Counted from the stretch's first letter, positions 36,203-48,910 are shown. The stretch: DNA of 64,000 nucleotides from Taiwanofungus camphoratus (GCA_003999685.1 CP021221.1:2852001-2916000); one strand, 5' to 3'. The notes: generated by a model from the letters alone, not told the origin. Numbers and translations are program-made.

Positions 36203-36534
36203 TTTCTCACATTAAGCTGGATCTGCAGTACTGGATCCAGATTCCGGTGATCGACGGACTGAATGTCTTTTTCTTGGTCTCTATCGTCGTTATCGTTAGT
36301 GCTCACGCTACCGTACATATACTGCTTCATTCGAACGAGCCATGGCTTGTATCATTTTGTCACGGGTCTATCGCGAATGGCCAGGAAAATATCGACAAAA
36401 TACAAATTTCAAACTCATCGTCGTGTGCCATCCTCAAGTAGTGGAAGCAGCTTTGACCTCTGTCCTCAGTCCAAACAACGCCATCACCATAGACTTGTGC
36501 CTATTGCTATTCCAACGACTTACTGCACTAGCAG
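36203..36534. other. short intergenic region
   Basis: TAF4 3' flank and promoter of the aminopeptidase gene on the same strand. No other feature seen. Confidence 0.4.
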
Positions 36535-38052
36535 ATGCTGAAAATCATTGGACCAAGCGGTCTTCCTCAGACTACGCGGTCAAGCACGACTCGTGTCGTA
36601 GGTCTGAGAAGACATCTTACTGATACTTCCGCTCAAGGCTCAGGACGCTCATCGTCAGAGGAGCAATATGACTTTGGGGACTACGATGTCATCCTCCCCA
36701 AGGAACCATTTGTATGGGGAGTCTCGCACATCACACCGCGTACGGTCCCACCGCACATTCGGAGGCCGCGCTATGCTCTTGCTCCGAATGCGCGGTCGAG
36801 CCCTCAACACATAGATACGGCTTCTGGCAATCAGCATGATTCCGCTCGAACGGAGCTGGATGAAGAACGTCGTGCCGGCCATGAGCCTGATGGCCAACGG
36901 CGACCGTTCGAGGATCAACGGATAGATCCTGGCGAAGACGAGACTCGTTTGCGAAACGCAGCGAGACTAGCGACCAAAGTACTCAAGTATGCAGGCAGCC
37001 TAGTGAAGGTGAGTCGACAATGTAGGTTGCTCTGTGTAGTACTTCTGCGGCCTCAACTCGTGGGGACGCCGAAGAATTATGCAGGGTTATAGACAGCTTA
37101 TAGAAAACTTATTTTCGTAGGTTGGCGTGACAACAGAGGCTATCGACAGCAAGGTGCACCAAATGATCCTCTCCCACTCTGCCTATCCGTCTCCTTTGTT
37201 GTACAAGGGATTTCCAAAGTCGTGCTGCACCAGCGTAAACAATATCGTCACCCATGGCATTCCTGACAGGTTGAATTTTCCATATCGTTCAACGTCAAAT
37301 TCCTGATCTCGGCTGCTTCGCATCTTCAGTCGCCAACTGCAAGATGGGGATATCATAAACATTGACATCACGGTATTCAAGGATGGCTTTCACGGAGATA
37401 CATCACAGACATTTCTTGTCGGCGATGTCGTGAGTCTACATGTTCGCAATGTCGTCCTTTAATTCGTGTGTGTGATATGTCTTAGTTCAGGACGAAAAGG
37501 GCTTAGAACTTGTACAAGTTACGCGGGATGCGCTTGAGGCAGGAATCGCAGCTTGTGGCCCGGGTCGTCCGTTCAAAGGCATTGGAAGGGCAATACATGA
37601 GCTCATCCGGCACAAGAACTTTTGTGTCTCGACACAGTTCACTGGACATGGAATCGGGGGAGATTTCCATAGACGACCCTGGATATTGCATCACCGTACG
37701 CTGCACCATGCCTGGTTCAGATTTGTCAGTCTTGCTGAGAACTACTGGTAGTGAATGACGAGCCGGGGGTGATGCTCCCAGGACATTGTTTTACAATAGA
37801 GGTTTGAAGTTGCAATTTATTTTCACATGAGGCTCATTAACACAATTTTGCTTCAGCCATGTATTATTCAAGGTTCTAAGCCGAGCGCATGGATGTTCCC
37901 TGATGGCTGGACAGTGTCTACAGAGGTATGCCTTCCGTTTTCATCATGGCTATATGTAACATCAACTGCCACAGAATTGTGCGCGCAGCGCCCAAGCCGA
38001 ACACATGGTGCTGATCAAAGAATCGGGGGTGGAGGTATTGACAAGGTGGTAG
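36535..38052 (+). CDS. type I methionine aminopeptidase, mitochondrial type
   Basis: Seven exons: 36535..37008, 37121..37269, 37330..37429, 37491..37695, 37752..37801, 37857..37925 and 37975..38052, giving 374 aa. The N-terminus ([20 protein letters not shown], then [10 protein letters not shown]) looks like a mitochondrial presequence. Next is the MAP1D-type segment [15 protein letters not shown]. The pita-bread fold carries the metal ligands in order: [20 protein letters not shown] (two Asp), [12 protein letters not shown] (His), HCFTIEPC (Glu) and [18 protein letters not shown] (last Glu). [15 protein letters not shown] gives the catalytic His. It removes initiator Met from mitochondrial proteins. 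The N-terminal zinc finger of cytosolic Map1 is absent, which supports the mitochondrial call. Confidence 0.93.
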
Positions 38053-38600
38053 TAAATCTCAGCATGTTATGTAAGTCATAGCACCCCCCTTCCCTGTAAT
38101 ATGTATCTCGGGGGTTGCTTAAGGTGCATACGACCAGATTTCCTTCGATTTCAGCTTGAGCTCGCCTGTCTGCATTGCACAGTATCTTGGACACGCTTCA
38201 CTCGTCTTATGCTACAGACCAATCTGTTTCCCTTCCCTAGGTAGTTCAGCTTGAGACCATATTCATGTGCGGTTACTCGAAGTGACGAATAATTTCCGAG
38301 TCTGAATACAACTGTTCCGTCCGCGAAGATCAAACACTATCCATAAGACCTACCTAGAAATTACTTACCCAATTGGTAGCCGTAGGAAAGTGTGTCACAA
38401 GCATGGGATATTCTGATCCATGAACTCGCATGTTTTTGCTGGCGTAACATTATCCCATTTTTGACCTGGAAGCAAATTTTGATGCTCGTTAGGAGTTTCT
38501 TCTGAGATTTCCAATGTTTGTGATTCTGCAGAGACTGAAACTGTTAACTACTCGATACAATATACTACTGTAACAGTGCAAAGGGATTTATATACACAAG
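38053..38600. other. convergent intergenic region
   Basis: Between the 3' ends of the aminopeptidase and NUP188 genes. No supported feature. Confidence 0.45.
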
Positions 38601-41600
38601 CTATGTGGGCAGAGAGATTCGTTCCTGCACGAAATGGGACAACACTTGCGTCAAATCCACATCCCCACTCCCCAAAACAGTCCCGCTCTTTGCAATGATG
38701 GGTCCTGCCTTGCTTAAGAGGGATTGAAGATCTGCCGCCATCTCGCCTGTCATACCTCTGCGTAGGCGCTCCGCCAACGTCATCGACGATTGCCTCCTGG
38801 CCGTCCTCCGGTCCCTCATTGACTCTGATGCCTCGTTCAGTGGGTCGTCGGTATCCATCTCGTTTGAGTTGTGGTCAAATCCAGGCTTCGAAAGCCACAT
38901 CGCCAATTGTGTTGCTGCATACAGAAGGGTCGCCTCCAGGTTCCACCGGATTGCCACAACGCTTTCTTGCACATCCAAAGTCTTCTCTGTCATTGAACCA
39001 GGTGTTATTGCTTGCCCTGGTGGGCGGTCGACCAGATGCCGGAGGAAGTCCAAGGAACAATTGCCGAGTTCAAGTAAGGTCCCTAGTGAAGCGGTCTCTC
39101 CCAATACTACTTTTGAATGCTGCAAGGAAAGGTTAGTATTTGTCAGATGCAGCTATGATGTAAGGCTTACAGGTACAATTAAGGCCTCGTGTATTGGCCA
39201 ATCCTCTTGCTCGCCAATCAGCACCGTCTCAGCCCCACTAACAACAACAAGTGCGGACAAAATAGATCCTGATAGGCGGAATAATCGATGCACAAGCCGA
39301 GCCAAGAATGGACGCTTCATAGGATTCACGACTTCTGCAGGTGAGTTGATAGAAACGCTACTGCTATCTGCCTCGAACTTCGTCCGCTCGTCGGTAGTGA
39401 TTGGCTCGAAGAGACTTGCCAGGTGATTTGGGTGGGTGAGAGCATAATTGAGTTGTTGCAACAGGAGTAACGCTTCAGAAGTAAAGGATTGCAGTACTCT
39501 CTTGACTGCATCGTTCGCGCTAGTGGTTCCAGAGTTCTGGGCAATTGCAGAGAAGACGTTGACAACTTGTTCCATCTCTTCCAGAAGGGGCAGGGTAAGC
39601 GATTCACCAGTGGTCCAGGACAAAGCTCGATGGATCTGATCGTAGTAGAGTTGTACTAGTCCGCTTGCCTCGGAGTCAAAGAAATGACTATGACGACCCA
39701 AAGCTGCCATCACACCTGCCACAATGGCTAAAATCGAACAGTATGCACGGTGGGCGGGACTACGCTCTCCAGGTAGCTCTGGCAACACAACGTCTATCAT
39801 TCCAGCTCTGATGGCCGAACTAATGGCATTCTCGCTATACGCTGCGAGGATTCCCTCGCTTGCAAGTCTCTCTGCTGCAGCTGGAATGCTTGCCAAAGCC
39901 ATGTGAAAGGTCAAGACATGAGGAGCATACAATGGTTGTTTGCGAGCACGCAGCAACGAGAGATCTGAGACGCCGACTACATCCATCCCGCTGAACAGTT
40001 GCAGACTTGCGCGAATGATATCGGTTTCTTGGCATCGCGTCAACCAGAAAGTCGGAGAAGGATTGAGCTCTGTGCGTATGGACTGTTCAAAAACGGCAAC
40101 TAAGAGTTCGAGATCCTGATCCAGTTCGACATCTAGGCTAATGCGGGCAGAATCAAATGCTATACGGAGGTTATCGATAACGAGAACAAGTGTAGCTTCA
40201 AGCATCCCGGCGATGTGGAGCCGCTGAGTAGAGTTTAGAACCTTCGAGCGCAACATAAGGCTTCTGCTTTGACGTGAACAGAAATAAATGATTTGCAGAA
40301 GTGGCCGATGGAAGGGGACGGTGAGCTGCCCAAGGAAAGACCTTGCCGGAGGCTGTGACTTGTTTAAAATTATTCCTCGCATGTTCTTGACCAGTTCAAT
40401 GAAATGATCAAGTTCCTGTTTATTGTCTGAAGTCGAGAACCACGCAACTTCCAGCAAAGCAAGTAGCAGAGATAATCTGGCGCAGTGAATAGTTGACATC
40501 ATGTCTCCTGAGCGCCTTTCAGCAGCTAGGTTCCTGGAGATGGAAGCTGCGAGGGACAGAACAGTGGAGCGTAATGACGAGTTGCCGCGGACATATGCAA
40601 CCACTTGCAAGAGAAGGTACTGCCACGATTCTGTTAGAGCAGTCTGAACATGTGCAAGGGACAGATTGAGGTTGATCGAAGTCAACTTCTTCAGTGCCCC
40701 CTCCACGTGTTCCCCGCCGTCAATGAATGTAAAAGGCTGCAACCGAAATTCAAGGAGGGTGTTAGAGAACGAGAAATCATCTCCGTATTCTCGCTCTACA
40801 ATCGGCTCTTGCACTTGTAGATGTTCCATCTTGAGTGTCGGAAAGTCACTTTTTACTTGCTCAGCGAGTTCGTCGTAAATAGTAGGGTCATATGCGCTCG
40901 ATTCAGCTTCCGCAACGAGTTCCGTGAGCTGTTCATGCGATTTAATGATCCCTTCGATGGCGTTATAGCTGGAAGGTCTTTGCGATGATCGACCGTCGTG
41001 TGCTGACTGTAAGTGCATCCTAATATCCACAGCTATTATGTGCACTGCATGAGATTTCACTGCTGTACGGTAAGCGTGTGTCGAGACCGCTTCATGTAGA
41101 TCGGAATGTTGGACACCATCATAGACAGCGTAGTTCTGTGTCCTAAAATCCGGACTGGGGCCCAATTCTTCACCAATGATTGCAGCCAAGTAATCGAAAA
41201 GACGGGAGTCTTTGTGAAGTGACTCTAAGTAAGTCTTGTGTTCATGACCGTGTTGCCAGACTACGTCCAAAAAGCGTAGCAATGATGCAAGCAGCTGTGA
41301 ATTGAGTTCCCACAGGTCTTTCCACTGTTCGAGCATGTCGCAGGCAATAGTGACGGCACTGATCGTCTTTGAAACATGGCTTCCATCGCTAGCTTTCTCC
41401 TTGCCTTTGACTGACATCTTTGGTGTCGGTATACGGAAATGACCTGTAACAAAGAGTCTTGCTAATGCAGGCTCTTTGTCAACCGCGAGCGTAATAAAGT
41501 TCCATACGGCATTGCGCAATGGAGCCTCGTCGTACGGATGTTGGATGATGCGCACTAAAGATGTGACTGTGGCCTCCGGATCGGATAGATGTCCGATGAT

Positions 41601-44600
41601 AGTGGGAGGAGACCCATGAGACGATGAAAGCGATGAGCATAGTGCAAAAAGGACTCGCATCGCCTCAACGGGCACCACTGAGCCCATGCTCCTGCCTTTG
41701 ACGTAAGCTGCCAGAGCATCTACAGGATCAATCCTAGATGGCCCTCCGTCAAACGAAGCAATGCTGCCTCCAACGCGAGCACACAGCATCTGTTCAAGGA
41801 CTGATGGTTCAGACGAGTATGCTGAATTCTGCTTATAGTTGAGAAGAATGCGAGTGAGAAGTAAATGAGACTCTATCTGGTATATCAGGCGTCTGGCATC
41901 ACCATACCGGCGTGAGGCATACAACATCCCCAACACAGACCCTGCAGTTGTCAGTGATGATACAAGGGGATTGATGGTCGACGTAGTCGCTCTTGACAAG
42001 AATGCATCCGACACAGCTCGGCTCAATGTTGCAAATGGTCCGTCCTTCAACGTGGGAGGCGAATGTTTGAACACTTCAGTATAGAATGAAGACACCCTTC
42101 TCCCGATCTCGAAACGGTCACCCAGTTGAGCATACTTCCAGCCCATATGTTCTACCCAAATCTCGGCGTGAACAAATCGAGCAGCACGTAAAAGGACTTC
42201 CTCTTTCACTTGCTGTAATCGAGGCGTATGCTCAAGAACAGCCAAGACCGACGACGATGCCTCGTGAAAGAGCTGCTGAACCAGATACAGAAGCGCCAAT
42301 GTCATAGTATAATGCCCGGTGAGACGTTCAGTAGCGAGGACACTCGAGGCGAAGCCTACCGTCTTCTCAGAGCCAAAGAGAGATGCGGTCGACCGGATGT
42401 ATAGCCATACGCGATTCGAGTACTTCGGCAAAGCTAGAAGAGCAGATAATACACTCATTGCTGAGGTGATCAATGATGTACATGGGGAGCTCCTAGGCTG
42501 CGCCGAGGAACGTGAAAGTGCCTCTTCCAAAATCATAGTCGTAAGCTGCACCAGATCCGGAGGTTGTGCTTCGACCATTGTATGTGCCACGACAGGGTCA
42601 CCACCTTCCAGCGACTCCATGAGTTGCTCTGCCAATACAGAGTTATCTTGTACGACACTTCGTATTAGGTCGAGGGTGTCCACAACAATAGTCTCGTCAC
42701 CTCTGCGGTCCAATTCAACTCCAATGTCCTCGATGCGGAGGGCTAGTGGCTGATTGGTCCCCTTTTGGCCAAAGGAAATATCCCGGTAGGACCCGCCAGT
42801 CCCAGAATGCATGCGCCTACGATTGACGTAGTCCGTCAACATCTCCAATAAGAGTTTCCATCCCGAATGTTCATGTTGCCATAAAACGACGGCCAAATCG
42901 CCACCATCACTGCTTAGTAAACGGCCAATGGTCTTGACAGGTAACGTTGTACTTCCCGGAAGTTTGACGGGACGCAAGTTGACGTACATCAGACCTGCCG
43001 TCACTGATGAAGAACCGTATCTCTCCGGTAGCCTCTCATACAGTGCATGAGCACCCGTGCAAGAGCTCAAAGGGATGACCTGGGTGTATGTAGGAAGTTT
43101 GTCAAGGTAGTAAAATGTATACCGGGCGCACAGCTCGCGGTCTCCATCGAACGCGTCTCCTTCGTTGGCATGATCCGCGGTAGATAACGGATCGGTGTCC
43201 AGGAAGCCAGTAGCTGTCATGGCGCGCAGCAGTTGAACGAGTGGCCTAAACTGTACTGGGAAACGTGAACGAGCGACATCGAAAATGGCTCGGCGCGCTA
43301 TGCCCTGCGACCAGTCAGACATCCAGAATTGTCTGCATATGCCTGCCACGGACTGGCTCTCGCTTCTGCCGAACAGGGCAATCCAAATCTCGACCAGTGT
43401 TTCGAAGTCAGGGATCATTTCAACAGGCACGAGCTCTACAGTCGCGATGACGAGACCTGCAATTTTTGATCAATTACAGAGCAGACATGACAACACAGGA
43501 TACGACAAACCTTTGAGCACAGAACGGTAAGCTACAGCATTGGGATCCGTGACTGTCGAACCTGTTCTCCAGGCGACAGCAGTGACGAAAAGGGGAGAAT
43601 TGGTCAGCAGGGTAAGAATCAGCTTGAACAGGCCCACGTCCGGATTCAAGCAGGTCTTCGCCATTAGTAAATGTGGTGGTTCTCGTTCCTTAGAATACGA
43701 ATGACCCTGTTGTGGAGACAGAGACTCGAAAAAACTGCTGTATGAATCTGGAATCTCCTTCGTATCCGCCACAGCTTGCATAAGACGCGACAATACAAAG
43801 GCCCAGGCAATGTGGACGCACGCGAAATGACTGTTGGTGTTCGACAGGACAAGTTCGTGGATCCGTTTCAGCGAATCCGGAGACTCCCAGTAGATACTTT
43901 CATCAGCTGGTTCAGCAGCCAGTTCAATGCCACCCGGCTCCGCAGCCCTCTCAAGCTCGAGCACCTCAATGGAGAGCAAGATCCAAAGCGCGGCACAATC
44001 CTGCTGAATTTGTATACCTTCATCGTCAAGGATGAGGGTTGAATTCCGTTGTTTCGATCCAAAGTTGGTTTCAAACGCCGTCTCATATATCTGTACGACG
44101 AGCGGCCCTATACATGGCGTATAGTTCCACATTGTCCAGTACAGCACCTCGAGCATGACGAGCTGCTCCTTTGCGTTCTGCTTTGCCCATGCCGCTGCCT
44201 GCCTTGTGTCCTCGGCTACGTTTTCCGGGAGCTGCGCATTCATCTTGTGTGTATACTCTTTTATGAGCGTCTCCACGAAGGCACTTCCGTCAGGAATGAC
44301 CTTGGGCAGAACCTCGGTTGCGACTGAGTTCGCATGGTCCTCCACATTCTCTACCGCGCGGAACAGGGGGACGAGAGTTCGCAGAACGAAGAGGCGTTCG
44401 GAGTAGTAAAATGGGGTGATTGCTTCGACAAGCTCAGCAACGAGGCTTGCATGCGAGTCCGCACCGGCGCCCGCGGGTAGGCCCTCGTTGTAAAGGAACG
44501 AACGAAGGAGGATGAGTGCCTGGACCTCGTCGATGTGCAGCTTGCTACTAATCGCAAAGACGAAGTCCTTGTCGGCGTCCTCAATGCGAAGCACGACGCC

Positions 44601-44877
44601 ATCGCGCAGAGTGACTGAGCCCGAGTCAACTTTCTTTTTCGACGCCGCAGATGGTGTACCAAAGGGCTCTGCGATATTGCGGAGTTGTTCGACGCGGTGT
44701 TCAAGGATTTCCGAGATTTGGGAAGAGCTAGTGCCCTCAAGGTGTCCGGATAGTAGCGAGTGGAGGGATTGATATGTTCTGTTTGCCAGATTTAAAACAT
44801 TAGAATTCCTGACGTTTTTTCCATACCGAAACATACACATCAATGAGATTTGAACGCTTTGAAGATTCCCCAGACAT
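38601..44877 (-). CDS. NUP188: inner-ring nucleoporin Nup188
   Basis: Four exons: 44877..44837, 44778..43511, 43456..39171 (4,286 nt) and 39119..38601, giving 2,037 aa. The protein is almost entirely helical solenoid. A beta-rich insert at about residues 570-650 reads GLMYVNLRPVKLPGS, then LAVVLWQHEHSGWKLLLE, which matches the SH3-like insert of Nup188 and distinguishes it from the related Nup192/205. The first exon encodes only MSGESSKRSNLID and joins in phase to TYQSLHSLLSGHLEG. Nup188 links the inner ring of the pore with Nic96. The gene has very few introns for its size in this genome. Family assignment to Nup188 rather than Nup192 rests on the SH3-like insert and length. Confidence 0.85.
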
Positions 44878-45023
44878 ATTGACTGGAGGAGAGTAGCTCG
44901 TGAAGCGGCGCGAAGTTCAGAGCGCGTCCAAGTTGCCACAAAAGACGCTGTTTGCGATCGTCGCGCCTTGTCTTTGGCGCCCACTATTCCTTCTACATAT
45001 CCGCCACTGGGCATACTTGCAAG
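44878..45023. promoter_or_regulatory. divergent promoter NUP188 / uL13m
   Basis: Only 146 bp separate the two start codons, so both genes must share this control region. Confidence 0.5.
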
Positions 45024-45667
45024 ATGTCCCAAGTCATAGGCAACGTTCGTTTTTATTCTACAGCCTATGCGTTGTGCTGAAGACGATTATGGACAGACTG
45101 CTTTGGCGTATGCCCGAGTATGGCACCACGTCGATGCCTCAGACCGCATCCTTGGCAAGCTCGCTGAACGGATTGCCATTGTGCTCATGGGCAAGCACAA
45201 GCCCATCTTTGACCCTAGTGGTGCGCATTCACTCAAACTTTGGTTCATAATTTATTAAATTATATGTTGTACAGCGGACTGTGGGGACTACGTCGTAGTC
45301 ACCAATGCGCGCAAGGTGAAGGTAACAGGGAACAAGGCGCAGCAGCTCATCTATCGGCATCACACGATGTATCCTGGTGGGCTAAAGGAGATTCAGTATA
45401 AGGACATGATGCGCAGAAAGCCGGATGAGGTGCACATCTTTCTTCCCTCCCATCTAATTCTCCAAATTGAACACCCTTGACTCATATACAAATTTTCCAT
45501 TGAAATGGTAGATCATCCGACAAGCAGTGTCTGGTATGTTACCCAAAAATAAGCTGCGCGAACGAAGGCTCGAGAGGCTGCGAATATTTGAGGGAGACGA
45601 TATGGGCGTGTTCCAGCACAATATCCTCAGGCGCTGGGAGGATGGCACGCTGTCCTCAAAACCATAG
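45024..45667 (+). CDS. MRPL23: mitochondrial large-subunit ribosomal protein uL13m
   Basis: Exons 45024..45044, 45097..45220, 45275..45429 and 45512..45667 give 151 aa. Splicing the 21-nt first exon yields MSQVIGNTALAYARVWHHVD, the start typical of fungal uL13m. Then come ILGKLAERIAIVLMGKHKP, DYVVVTNARKVKVTGNK, YRHHTMYPGGL and AVSGMLPKNKLRERRLERL, all uL13 signature blocks. It is a structural protein of the mitoribosome large subunit. The ATG at 45067 would miss the first strand and is rejected. Confidence 0.95.
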
Positions 45668-45779
45668 AGGCCCACGATTTGTACGTCGACGTATATTCAT
45701 TGTTAATTGTCAGTCAGGCCGCGTATGCGCAGTGTGGAATCAAAAATAATATTCGCTTCCAAGAGATGTACGGATATCA

Positions 45780-47095
45780 TTACGGGATGTAGTCCTCATC
45801 ATCATCATCATCGTCTTGGTACATTACTGCGCCCTGTGACTGCATGACACTCTTGCCCCTCGTGTCCCGCTTGATCTCCGCATGCTGAGCTCCCTCATCT
45901 TCGTCCTCGCCTTCCGCGGTTTCCCGCGCGCTCTCCTCGTCCTCGTCTGTGCTCCTTGCTGCAGTCCTCGCAACTCGTTCACCTTTACGAGATCTGTTAC
46001 CACGCTTACGCCTCTTTGCGTCTCCAGTCTCTCCAGCTTCTTGTGCGGCGATCATGGCCGCCTCCCAGCCTTCAGGTGCACCAGTTGAGAGTAGCTGTAT
46101 GACATGTTCTTGGAAGAGCATGCCTGAAGTATGGTGATTACAAGCTCAGCTTATCATCGAGGAAGTGATACATTAAGAGGACTGACCGATTGCCACGAGA
46201 GCGGAACCGTCGAAGATCTTGTACATGTCTGTGTTTATACTTGATCTTCTGCGAAACCGTCTACGAACCCTGCGTTTTTGAGTCTCATCTCTGTTTTCGT
46301 CTACCGCATCCTCCTCAAGTTCGCTGTTTCGGATGACATCCTCCTCTGTGGAGCTGTCATGTTCTTCGTCGTCTTCAGCCTCTTGAGACCGCATACCTTC
46401 AAGTATATCGGTTTCACTATTCTCTTCTCGTTGTTGAAGTCTTTCTAGACGTTTGAGTTTCTTGGCTCGACGTACTTCCCTTGATGCATCATACAATTGC
46501 CCCATTGCCGTGTAGTAAGTGCTCGCAAAATAGTGCAAACATTTAAGTAGGTCCTGTGTAGCGACAGTATAAGGAATCCTGTCTGTGCCAACGTGTCATG
46601 ACCTACAGAGGACGGGTTGCGCAAGTTGGTAGCAGTTGTATCATTGGAGGCCGGTGTATCATTAAGGAAATTTTCGACTGTCGCTGTAGGAATGGCACTG
46701 GTAGATGGGACGGGAGAAGACTCCAGAAAACTTAGATCTTCTGCAAAGCGCCGTCGTTTCTTTGCTCTTCCGTCTTTGAACTCTTTCTCTTGCTCTTCAT
46801 CGGCACGTTCACGAGTTCCCTGAGGCGTACTAGGTCCCTCGCCACGATCGGCACCCGTCAAATCAAAGACCTCGGCTTCCTGGACCCCTTCACTCATGCG
46901 AACAGGGTTGCGCCGTGTTTTCACCGTCCCGACGCCGCCAGCATCTCGAGCAAACCAATTTCCTCTGCCATCACGCGCTGTGTACTTTGCCCTGCGCAAG
47001 CGAAGATTCGATTCCGAATTCTGGACGCGAGTGCCGTCTGGATGAAGCCGAAGAGCTGCGAGGTCGTGCACAGTGCTACGGCGGCGGGATGTCAT
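45780..47095 (-). CDS. charged nuclear-type protein, unnamed
   Basis: Exons 47095..46607, 46553..46187 and 46123..45780 give 399 aa. The N-terminus is basic (MTSRRRSTVHDLAALRLHPDG), with RGNWFARDAGGVGTVK, an EVFDLTGAD motif and AKKRRRF, a likely nuclear signal. The middle has a conserved-looking helix (LLKCLHYFASTYYTAMGQLY), long acidic tracts and RVRRRFRRR. A second helix (YKIFDGSALVAIGMLFQEHV) is formed across the last intron. The end is an Asp run, then YIP. The two helices look like parts of a conserved domain, perhaps of a transcription or rDNA-linked factor, but I cannot name it. It converges on the uL13m gene with 112 bp between stops. Confidence 0.75.
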
Positions 47096-47955
47096 GTTAA
47101 CAGTCTCAGACTTTTCCTATTCGGTGGATCAGAAGTAGTATTCAGACTGTTGGGTACGCTGCCACCTTCGAAATGGCTCTCAGGCCGGTGAACGGAAGTT
47201 GTGTGGGGAGCAAGGGGCCTGCACGGCTAAAATTCCAGACGTCGACTACCCAAGGGTGGTACCCATATCAAGTGCACGGGGTCCGTATTTTCACTTATTG
47301 CCCTCACTTTCGTCAACTTTCTGTTCAACGATGCAAGTTCAGAGCACCAGCTCCAAAAACCATGTAGGCATGTATTAGGACCTCCATTCAACATCTCCAG
47401 GTGGTTTTAAAGATGTGTCTCCTCTCAATTCCATCACTGTATGATTGCTGAATTCTAACGATGCAACTTTGGCGATAGCTTATATAAGCTCCATGGCTTT
47501 GAATGCGAATTTCCTTTTTTTCTGGCAGCAGTTGTCATTTTCCTTTTTCGGCGGTGGTGGTCACGGTTCTGGGGTCTCTTTCACTTTCTGGAGTTGACGT
47601 CAAAAACTTTTTGTCCGCCACCCCCTTGGTGGGACAGGCAAAAATCGGATTTTCGGCGCGAGGTCAGAAATCCCGGTTAAGCATAGTGTGCTGCCGCGAG
47701 TTCGAGTCAACTCGCGAGTTGAACTCGATTCGCCCGAAAACTTGGTCAACCCGACTGGTCGACTCAGGCCAAATAATTCATTGCTATAATTTAGCAGACA
47801 GTAGTTCACGGAGGCAGGTTGTATCGTTATGATGTTGCCACTTCTTCGCCGGCCCAACATCACCACGCGCTTTTCTGAGGTTTTCTGTACCGTACCCTCG
47901 AGTTCATCGTCACCTGCCGCCTCGATCACGACACACTAGAACACCCTCCCCCCAT
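47096..47955. other. intergenic region with repeat and palindrome
   Basis: No gene supported. It holds dispersed repeat copy 2 (47631-47679) and, just after, a cluster of overlapping inverted repeats built on gagttcgagtcaactcg-like units (about 47693-47765) with a perfect 16-bp palindrome at 47707-47722. Confidence 0.55.
47631..47679 (+). repeat. dispersed 49-bp repeat, copy 2
   Basis: 45 of 49 positions match the copy at 14365-14413, with only A/G differences. The first 29 bp match 52355-52383 (minus strand) at 28 of 29. Confidence 0.7.
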
Positions 47956-48910
47956 GGCTCTGCCCCCTCGCGGCCCCCGCCTGCCCCCTGCGCACGCTCG
48001 CAGCACACAAAGCGCACGGGCTGGCCATCTCAATACTTCATCATGTCGATCGACAGCCTGGAGGCGCAGGTCAACACCCTGCGGGCTGAAGCGGAGATAG
48101 TTGTAGCAGAAATCCGCCGTGACGAGGCCCTGCGGCGCGTCTGAGCGGTGCAGCACGCGCAGGGCATGCTAGGGACACTTACCGCGGGGCCGAACACGAC
48201 CGCCTTCCTCCGCACGCCGTCCCGGAAGAACGACTGGCGGCGGGCGGAGCTCCTCGCCGCCTCGCCCGCCCTATCGTCATTCGCGAACCGCAGCTCCGGC
48301 GTCTTGTTCCCCACGGGCGTCTGCGGTGGGAAAGGCGGTGCCTGCACGGTGCCCTCCAGGCGGGTGTGTTCCAGGTAGGGCATGGTCGTGATGAGCGGGG
48401 TCAGCGCCCATGGCATCGACGGGGACGCCAGGTCCCACTCTAACGTGGGGTCCATGTAGCTATCGGGGGGTGAGCGAATGTGGACACCGGCCGGACGGGC
48501 CCTGAACCTGTCTGCTCACTTCATGAACTTGAGCGCGGCGCCGAACCCCCAGGGCAGCCTCAGCGGCCGGGCGAACGTGTTGCGAAACAGGATATCGTCT
48601 GTGGAGTGCGGCTGCAGGAACCTGCCTGCCGTGCCCAGCAATTCGAGTGCGGCATGTCAGATCCAGGAGCACCCATGGGCGGCGATTGCGCCCAAGGCTT
48701 ACCTTGCACCTGAATGCTCCACGTAACGTTGTCCTGCTTCTCAAAGTAGGCGCTGTCGCCAGCCTCGCAGCTAGGACCTAAGAGGCCCTTGATGTACACC
48801 TGGCCCTCGAAGGCGTCGCTCTTGATCCTGATGGATATGTCCGAATTCACAGATACAGGGACAAACTCGTCGACAGAGGAACCAGCGAGTAGTACGCGCA
48901 GACGAGGCCC
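47956..48910 (-). pseudogene. decayed DUF1769-family gene
   Basis: Four coding blocks join in phase on the minus strand: about 48907..48703, 48625..48520, 48459..48183 and 48129..about 48060. They carry the DUF1769 pattern: RLRVLLAGSSVDEFVPVSVN, IRIKSDAFEG, VTWSIQVQGRFL, ILFRNTFARPLRLPWG, MDPTLEWDLASPSMPWALTP, RRQSFFRDGVRRKAVVFGP and LVTADFCYNYLRFSP. Three faults mark decay of this host gene. No ATG precedes the first block in frame (the expected place reads AGG GGG CCT). The frame shifts within the stretch after VDLRL. In the frame that then reads LSIDMMKY the expected Trp codon is TGA (48032-48030) before DGQPVRFVCCER. The family's function is unknown. An upstream exon cannot be excluded, but the last two faults stand alone. 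Confidence 0.72.

Noticed and set aside
35716-36330. 204-codon minus-strand frame
   Set aside because: Shadow of the TAF4 coding exon; the Phe run is the complement of the Lys tract.
45797-45830. Trinucleotide repeat (cat)n
   Set aside because: It encodes the Asp run at the end of the charged protein at 45.8-47.1 kb.
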